DNA from: Caenorhabditis elegans
Taxonomy: Eukaryota; Nematoda; Chromadorea; Rhabditida; Rhabditidae
Length of the DNA: 64,000 bases
Reading direction: 5' to 3'
Assembly (NCBI RefSeq): GCF_000002985.6
Contig: NC_003279.8
Coordinates: forward strand, 14,818,001-14,882,000
In this document: in pieces, positions 57,101 through 64,000 of the stretch
Position numbering within the stretch: position 1 is the first letter of the stretch
Layout of the letters: every line of letters starts with the position of its first letter
Notes under the pieces: model-generated
What the model was told of the DNA's origin: nothing
The model's database searches: none
The model's input: only the letters and a program-made list of their open reading frames with translations
Translations under genes and position numbers: made by a program

Positions 57101-57378
57101 AAGAAGTTTTTGACTAGAAGAAACTTTCCGAATACGCGTGAAAAACTAATAAAACACAACTTTTCCCGATATCCCCAAGCGTAAAGCTTAATAAAAATGC
57201 GTTCAATTCCAGAAATGACACAATCCCAGGACAAGTTGAATGGTACAATCCATATCAAGGTCTGACAATGCTTCACTACAATCCACTGGATGCTCGTCTG
57301 TACTTCTTCGATAATAGCAGCCTCTTGTCGGTGAATGTTCGAATTGAAGAGGACTTACCAGAATATATTGATGATTAA
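54162..57378 (+). CDS. unc-122: UNC-122, type II membrane collagen/olfactomedin (gliomedin-like)
   Basis: Nine exons: 54162-54214, 54262-54337, 54380-54520, 54561-54836, 54886-55114, 55159-55254, 55821-56247, 56297-56539 and 57213-57378; 1707 nt, 568 residues, all phases matching. A short cytoplasmic N-terminus ([18 protein letters not shown]) is followed by a membrane anchor ([17 protein letters not shown]), a stalk with RVKR at residues 64-67, a collagen stretch of about 15 Gly-X-Y triplets ([20 protein letters not shown] onward), a proline-rich linker, and an olfactomedin domain beginning [20 protein letters not shown] and ending [22 protein letters not shown]-122 is known from coelomocytes and muscle/neuromuscular function, and its promoter is a standard coelomocyte marker. 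Intron 6 (55255-55820) contains a repeat. An earlier ATG at 54133 is in another frame and stops quickly. Confidence 0.93.
55661..55765. repeat. GCCGAGCTCGGC dispersed repeat copy
   Basis: GTGTGCGGCAAATCTCATC, GCGCCGAGCTCGGCTAATTC and a partial end TTGGCCGCAAAAA, in unc-122 intron 6. Confidence 0.75.
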
Positions 57379-58395
57379 TCTTGAAAAATGAATGTCTTAT
57401 CGAATACGAACGAAAATAGAAATCAGTCCACGATTGTGAATTTTTACAAAAAATTGGCATTTTTGCAACTTTTAAACATTTTTTGATGGGTTAAACCTAG
57501 ATTTTCTGAATTCACCGGTTATGAATTACCCGTTTTCAACACTTTTCGTTTCTTTTTTGACACTTAAAAAATCAGTCGGAATAGTATAAATTTGATAAAA
57601 CTGTTTTAATTCAAACCTGGTAATTTTGAGAACTTCAATGTTACCCATTTTAGAGGAATTTACTTAAGTCTGAGTTTGTAACTACTTCTCACGATTTATG
57701 CTTTTTCTTTTTGTTAAAAAAGAGTAAGTATCGTATGCTGCTCAAAAATTGTCAAAAAATTTATCAATCGTCTAAAAGTTTAAAGTTAAATCGTGAATTT
57801 AAAATTACAAGAAGAAAACGAATCAATTTGAATTATTCATTTAGTTATGTGTTCATTGGGTAATTCGTAGCAGATAATTGACAAAAGCAGAAAATAAGAA
57901 AAAAAAATTTAAAGCATCGAAAGTTGCGTCTCCGAACGGAGGTTGAAAACAACTTTGGAGCAACACCAGAATACAATAGAAACATTTTGATAACGATAGA
58001 AAAAGGTAATTCGATTTCGAATAAAAATTTTTTAGAAAAAATCTTAAAAAGAGCTACTTTAAGCGGGACCTCTCCAGAAAAAATAGGCTCAGAATAAGAA
58101 AAAACCAATTAAATCAGAGAAGAAATGTGTTACGCGCGCATGGTATCGGGTAGCCAGTTTGAAGAATGCGGGAATTTCGAAATAGAATGGGAACGATTAA
58201 GCTAGATTTGCGAAGTTTCGGATAATATTTCGAATTTTGAAAAAAAAATATTGAGGGGTGTCGTTCGCAATTTAAACCATAAAACAGGGGAAGTAAAAGT
58301 AGATAAAAAGAAACACAACGACTTTTAGGATGGGAATGGGTGGGTGGAGAAAATTAGAAAATAATAGAAAAAATATTCGATAATGATGAAAAGAA
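57379..58395. other. Convergent intergenic region, unc-122 / frm-1
   Basis: 1.0 kb of AT-rich DNA between the two stop codons. No gene, RNA or strong repeat seen. It must contain both 3' UTRs. Confidence 0.5.
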
Positions 58396-61300
58396 TTATT
58401 GGGTGGTCTCCTGACGAACTTCAATCTTTTCAACAACCATATCTGGATTCATTTGGGTGGCTTCGAGAATCGCTTGGGAGAGCTCCTGCAATATAATAAA
58501 TTCGATTTTTTGAAACTTTTTTGGAAAATTTTTGGGGTTAAGTTCTAAACTATGGGTTGTCAATTTTTCAACTTTTTTGAAATCAGTTTTTGATTGTACA
58601 TTGCCGAATTTGCCGGAAAAACGCCAATTGCCGAAAATTAAATTGTGGTTTTGCACTTTTTTTTTTTTTTTTTTTTGGAAATTTCAGAATTTCAATTTTA
58701 TTCGGCAATGTGTAAATTGTACGCATCCTATGAGTGTACCTACATCTATTTTGAAAAGTAAGCAAATTCTATGAAAATATCTTTTAAAAAATTCAAAAAA
58801 GCACAGTTTTGAGTGTTTCCGTCTTGTAAAAACTCAGTCTAAACATTCCGGCAAACGGCAAATCGGTAATTTGCCGGAATTGAAAATTTCCGGCAAGTCG
58901 GCAAACCGGCAAAATGCCGGAATTACAGCCCACCTCTTTTCTTCGAGGACTACTCGAGCTGTTAAACACTAGTTTTTAAATTTAATTTTTTTTCTTTAAA
59001 AAATTGAGTTTCAATTTGAGATTTTTCAGAAAATACATATAAAAAAATTTAGTTTTTTTTCTTTCCATAATCACATTTTTTTAAAATCGGCAAAAATTAA
59101 ATTTAATTAAAAATAAATTTTGAAACATTTTTGTCCCTTTTTTTTTCAAAAAATCCTGGATCACAAAATCGAATTAAAAAAAAAAAAAAAAACTCACTGC
59201 ATCATGATCAATATCGCCATCAGAGTGAATGGTGACACGATGCTCAACGTGTGTCTCAACAATTCCGTCTTTTTCCGTCTTGTAGGTGATAGTTTCGATC
59301 GTTCGATTGCCCTGAGTCACACTTTTCGATGAGACGTACTCGCCGAGACCCTGAAAGTAAAATTCGAAAAAATTAAATGTTTTATCTAAAAACTTTCGAA
59401 AAACAGGGAAAAAATAAATTAGAACTTCTCATTGCAAAACTTATACCTAAACCTTTTCTACTAGCTTCAATTGTCAAAGGTTTGAAAAATCCCTGATTTT
59501 CAGATCAGAAGAACAATTTCCCAACTTAAAGGACCACTAAGGACTCGGACGATTTTGAACGTATACACCATAAATGGGATGAAATGAACGAATTTCGTAA
59601 TGTAACTTCACAAAACTTTTTCGAAAATTTTTTATGGCAGGCCTAATTTTCGCAACAAAAAAAAACAGCCAAATTGTGTCTCAATTAACGAATTTATTTG
59701 AGATAAATTACCAAAATATGAAATGAAGGGTGATAACATCAGAAAAGTTAAATTCCAGTGGCTGCGACAAAGAAAAGTGGACAAAATTTGGCTCTTTTGT
59801 TTTGAAATTTTGACCCGCCATATAATTTTTTCCGGGAAGTCTCATTACGAAAGTTGGTAGTTTTGGACCAGTTTTAGCCTATTTAAGCAAAATACCCAGA
59901 GACTCTACTCCACCTTTAAGTTAGGTAATTCAAATTTTTATTCTTATTTTTCAAAAGCTCTCACCTCCTCAGCCCATCCAGGTGGCGCGGAATTCTCTCC
60001 GCCTTGTGCCTCGTAGGTCATTGTTCTGGTCTGAGTCTCCACGATTCCACCATTTTCACCACCACCATTTTGCACATCAGAAGAAGTCGACGAAGAAGCC
60101 TTTTGTCCGAGTGGTGTCAGCTGTTCGCGACTTCTTTCCACGTCGACGACGCCCACTGGAACTTGATCTCCGTCGACAATGTAGTTTTGGAAGGATTGCG
60201 TTTGAACCGTGTGCTTCACTTGAGACGACTTCACTGTTCGCCTGGAAATTTGAGAAGATAATTTGCTAGTCTTTTTGGAATTTTTCTAATTTTTTTTTTG
60301 AAGTGATCATTCGACCTTTAAAAGTGATGTAGCCGTTTAATTGAAATGATCTAAAATTAGTTAAAATTTAATAGTCTTATTAATGTTGCAGCGACTGGAA
60401 GCTTTTTTATTTGAAATCACCGTCCAATTTTGGGTGTACCAGTTAGATATATTGGGGTTTCAAATTGATTTAGGTATTTTAAAGTCGACGGACAAAGAGA
60501 TTTGGTTTAAAAAAATTTTAAATCTCTTTGTCCATCGGCTTCAAAATACCTAAATCGAGTTGAAAACCCAATATAACCAACTGGTATTCTCAAAATTAGA
60601 CAATTATTTGAAACATTTGTTTCCGGCCGCTGCAACATGGAAATGTCGGCCAAATTCCAACATTTAATAACTTTAGGTCATTTTTTGTGCAGCCATGACT
60701 TTTTTTTAGAGAAGTTTTCAAAAAGTTTCATTTTGAAATTCGGTGTTTTCAGACAATTTCAAGTCTAATGAAGCAATTTAAAAAATTCGGCTACATTCAA
60801 TATTAAAACAAAAAATACAGAAAAAAAGTTATTTTTAAACATTTTTCACTTTAAAAATGCATTTTCCCATTGAAATTTCTTTAGAAACTCACGTGATCTG
60901 CCGTCCGTTCTCATCAGTGTACACTTCAACTTGCTCCGGAAGATCGCTTGTCTCTTGCCACGTAGACACCGTTGTATAGGGTTGGCCGCTCTCCTGAAAA
61001 TTAGAAAAATTGTTAAGAATCCGTCTTGCTGTGTCTGTGTGGACTGAGCCAAATGAAAATTCAAATGAAAATTCGAATCAAAAATGAAAAGAAAAACAAC
61101 TGATTGAGCAGCAGTCGGCCAATGGAAAGCAGAGAGATAAAAATAATTTTTTTTAGATTTCACGTGGTGTCAGAGTGCCTCATTTAGGTTTGACTTACGT
61201 ACCCATAGAAAAAATGCGGGAGTTGAGATGCAGAGTTCTCAACTGGTTTTGTGCTGATGTCAAATTTTGTTGGGAGAAAAATTCCCTCATTTTTTGTAGA

Positions 61301-64000
61301 TCGAACCGTAATGGGACAGCGTGACACCACGCGACATTTCAAATTAATAGTAAGAAAAATATTAGAAAAGTATGCCTTCTCGTTTGAAAATCAACTAATA
61401 GTAATAATGATATGAGAACTGAAACAAAAATCAAATTCTGCTCTGCTCGACCAATCATTTTTATACATTCTTCTTCGAAATTCCATTTTAGTCACACATT
61501 CGGTTTTTTATGACTCTCAGACGACATTTGAAGCTTCACAGAAGTAGGGACACGAATGGTCATTGGATAGATTCAATTAAGCCACGCTTTGAAAAGGGGG
61601 TTTATAGTGCTTTTCTGTGCAAATGTGTCCCCCCTATCGACGAGGGGTGCTGGAAGACAAGCGGTGCGGAAGAATGTGCGGAAATGGTGGGTTATAGAAA
61701 ACATGTTCATGAGATAAGCGAACATTAACTCCTTCGCTTTGCATTAAAGAGCGAAAAACGAAAAGAAATCAAAATAGGAGTACACGAGGTTGACACTGAG
61801 ACAACTTTGAACAGCATCAACGAACAACAATAGGCAAAACACACGCACACAAAAACCTGACAACTGAAAAATCACTCAAAATATATCAAATCAGAAGGCG
61901 TTCAGCAGAATAACCGTGATGGTAGTAGAAGTAGTAGTAGTAGCTTGCAAACCCAATCAGCAGATAGAGAGAACAATAGACATCAGAATGAGCTGACTCA
62001 TATATTCTTAATACCTCGAAAGAGACCGGTAGAGGCGCGTTGGCGCGCACAGTGAAAGTGCGCTCGGCGTGTTCCAACCGTGGCGAGCTGGCGTTCAGGC
62101 GTTCGGCTCGTTGAATTGTTGCCATCAGCGACTAGAAGAAGATGAGAAATCAAAACACTGGGGTAGGAAAAAATTGGGAGATAGAGGGAAACCCCGTAAA
62201 AATAAAATTGGGAAATGACACTTAGAAAACTTAAGAACAATCTAGAAAATTCGGGAAGAAAAAATATTGAAATCACCTAAAAAACGAGAATATGCATGTC
62301 TCGAGAGACGTGTGGGTGCGTTCGGTGTAATTGTAAAAAAAATTGTGAAAGGAAAGAAAACTAAAGGAGAATTAAGAAAGTTCGGAAAAATCACGCCCAC
62401 ACACTCTCTAACATAGGATGGAAGAACATTTTGTGATGATCTAAATACGAATTCTGCTACCAATTTCATATGGGAAACTTGACAAAGAAAAGTCATCACA
62501 AAACCGTCTTCCACTCTTCGAAACTAATCGAACCATGCAATTTTCTACAATTTCATCACTAAAAATCCTAAGTACATATCCCCCGAGAGGTCTCCTTCTC
62601 GATACGAACCGGATCATTCGGGTTGAACCCCGACGTATAACCATCACCAGTGAGTCGGAATTGCTGTTCACGTGTCTCATGCCGCACTTCTTTTGTGTTC
62701 TTCAACTCTTTCGGCCTCTCCGAGCTGGTTACCACTACCGTAACCTCATTCATCGGCTCGTCGACCCGTCGCCCAGGCGACTTGTGTGTACGGTGCTCCG
62801 GTTTTTTCGGAGGTAACTGATCTTCATGAGGAGAGGTGGGAGCATGCTTAAACTATTCGTGTGAAATGTGTATGTATGTGTGTATGTATGTATGTATGTG
62901 TATATCATGCAAAAATTAGAATTCAAAAAATACAATTTTGTCAATCTGAAAACCAGGGTCGGGAAAAAGTAACGCAAAAACTGCAAATTGGATTAAAAAT
63001 TGAAATTTTGATATTTTTTCAAACATATGAAGTCCCTAAATTTTCACGTACCGGCTCAAACTCAACAATAGCGAATTCTCGCTTCTCGTCATGCTCGCTG
63101 TCCGATGTCTCACCACTCGTCTCGTTTTCACCCTTCTTTCTCTTCTTCTTGTCTTTCTTGTTGCTCTTGTCACGCTGAAAATAATGATTTGTTAAAGATT
63201 CTAGAAAAATTCTAAAATTTGTCGAAAAAGTAATTATTTTCTTTCTGTCTTGAGAGTTTAGACAAACACACGCAGTAAGAATTTGGGGTCAGTTGACACA
63301 ATCTTCGAGAGCGCGGCTTTTCACACAAATAGATTGGGATGGATAGGTTGAGGGGAAGCGGTTGCAAATGTCAATAGAAAAAGGCGCAAACGTTTACTAC
63401 ATGATGGAGTGAGATTTTAATAATATTAATTAGTTTTTTCTTCAAAATGGAAAATAGGTTTTGTTGCAAGTGTTCATTCGCATTGTAAACTGAACCTATT
63501 TTAAAAGTTTTTCCAAAAAAACTGTCTTCACTTTTGCAGCTCAATGTCCGCCACATTTATCTAAGCATGTTGTCTTTAAACAAAAAACGCCTCTTCCCTT
63601 GCCTTCTCCTGCCAATGTCTCAGCTATATATTCCCTACAGAGTTCCATGTGTGTGTGCCTATGGACTCATCACAAAACACACGCATAGAGACAGATTCTC
63701 AAAAAGGCACAAAGATAGCAGCATTGGAAAAAAGAAGAAGAAGCGTTTGAAAAGAATGGGGGCACAGCAGTGTATTATTGAGATGCGCCAGAGGGGGAGG
63801 CAGCAAGCGAAATTTCCTTTATTTTAGTTTTAACCAACTAAACTAGACGATTTTTGAGTAGTACAACACCAGAAAATCGCTGAATGAGGGGAAATGATCT
63901 AACTTCATTAACGTTTTCGGTTGAGAACCCTATTAGCTTCCACTTTGGTTGAAGATTGTAGAAAAAAATCAAAAATCTACCTCAAGCACATTATCTACAC
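58396..64000 (-). CDS. frm-1: Protein 4.1 homologue (FERM family), C-terminal part; 5' exons outside window
   Basis: Minus-strand exons 64000-63981 (partial, VDNVLE), 63174-63052, 62816-~62576, 62131-62015, 60993-60893, 60241-59965, 59350-59198 and 58485-58396 (stop). The last four encode the protein 4.1 C-terminal domain: TQTRTMTYEAQGGENSAPPG, GNRTIETITYKTEKDGIVET, RVTIHSDGDIDHDA and ELSQAILEATQMNPDMVVEK. The 63174 exon is highly charged (RDKSNKKDKKKRKKGE), suiting the spectrin-actin-binding linker region. Protein 4.1 links membrane proteins to spectrin-actin at the cell cortex; the FERM domain would lie to the right of this window. The junction 62576 to 62131 does not keep phase (the first ends after one base of a codon, the second starts in phase 0), so an exon is missed or isoforms differ: exon 62131 contains an ATG (62125) that could start a short form. 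Confidence 0.85.
58600..58936. repeat. TTGCCG foldback family copy (reverse orientation)
   Basis: Reverse-orientation relative of 18367-18755: shares GTACGCATCCTATGA, AAGCAAATTCTATGAAAAT and ACATTCCGGCAAACGGCAAA, then CCGGAATTGAAAATTTCCGG near the right end. Located in the last frm-1 intron. Confidence 0.8.
59880..59925. repeat. Right end of a GGTGGAGTAG-family element
   Basis: AATACCCAGAGACTCTACTC followed by CACCTTTAAG, in the frm-1 intron 59351-59964. A similar end fragment lies at about 56985-57040 in the last unc-122 intron (GCTGTACTCCACCTTCAAAG). Confidence 0.65.
60312..60810. repeat. Foldback element, near-perfect central palindrome
   Basis: Arms 60380-60518 and 60525-60665 are complementary: TTGCAGCGACTGGAAGC against TTTCCGGCCGCTGCAA, and GACGGACAAAGAGATTTGG against AAATCTCTTTGTCCATCGGC at the centre. 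Ends are GATGTAGCCG and CGGCTACATT. Same family as 50343-50985; lies in a frm-1 intron. Confidence 0.9.
62870..62904. repeat. GTAT microsatellite
   Basis: About eight imperfect GTAT/GTGT tetranucleotides in a frm-1 intron. Confidence 0.9.

Overview
This is nematode nuclear DNA, almost certainly Caenorhabditis elegans, from the right arm of chromosome I. The genes are split by many short introns with T-rich acceptors ending in TTTCAG. Several encoded proteins are recognisable C. elegans genes: UNC-54 (all 1963 residues), EVA-1 (461 residues), AEX-5 (537), LET-49/MED7, UBC-16, UNC-122 and the C-terminal part of FRM-1. Gene names come from memory of the families and local map. Exon borders were read by hand from splice sites and reading-frame continuity; no alignment or database search was run.

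Layout. 331-2222 (-): 5' part of a WDR6-like WD-repeat gene that runs off the left edge, head to head with let-49 (2424-3541, +; Mediator MED7). 4069-5733 (+): ubc-16, a UBE2W-type E2 whose large intron holds a 35-bp tandem array. 6493-7952 (+): a secreted-type D-aspartate oxidase gene that carries a one-base frameshift as read. 8410-9779 and 10200-11594 (+): two tandem srw-like chemoreceptor genes, the first clearly broken and the second doubtful at one junction. 11875-16821 (-): eva-1. 20917-21138 (+): a possible 73-residue membrane protein. 21932-25005 (+): a METTL17/Rsm22-type mitochondrial ribosome assembly protein. 28478-31860 (+): a MAP1-family protein (probably maph-1.1). 32140-37731 (-): aex-5, a proprotein convertase, with an intact str-like chemoreceptor gene (34818-36607, +) nested in one of its introns. 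38181-45450 (-): unc-54, body-wall muscle myosin heavy chain. 49924-53365 (+): a decayed Helitron/PIF1-type helicase interrupted by a foldback element. 54162-57378 (+): unc-122, a type II membrane collagen/olfactomedin protein. 58396-64000 (-): 3' part of frm-1, a protein 4.1 homologue, running off the right edge.

Repeats occupy most intergenic DNA and many introns. There are two tandem arrays of 35-36 bp, many dispersed TTGCCG-rich copies of the same sequence type, several foldback (MITE-like) elements with long inverted arms, a perfect 19-bp hairpin, and a 15-base C tract.

The genes do not form one pathway. They are unrelated housekeeping (Mediator, ubiquitin, mitoribosome), neuromuscular (unc-54, aex-5, unc-122, eva-1) and cytoskeletal (MAP1, 4.1) genes mixed with fast-decaying chemoreceptor and transposon sequence. 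I found no convincing new multi-gene system. The most notable points are the lesion in the secreted D-aspartate oxidase gene, the nested chemoreceptor with a 14-bp gap to an aex-5 exon, the asymmetric decay of the srw pair, the conserved iron-sulphur cysteine pattern in the METTL17 homologue, and a furin-type site in UNC-122.
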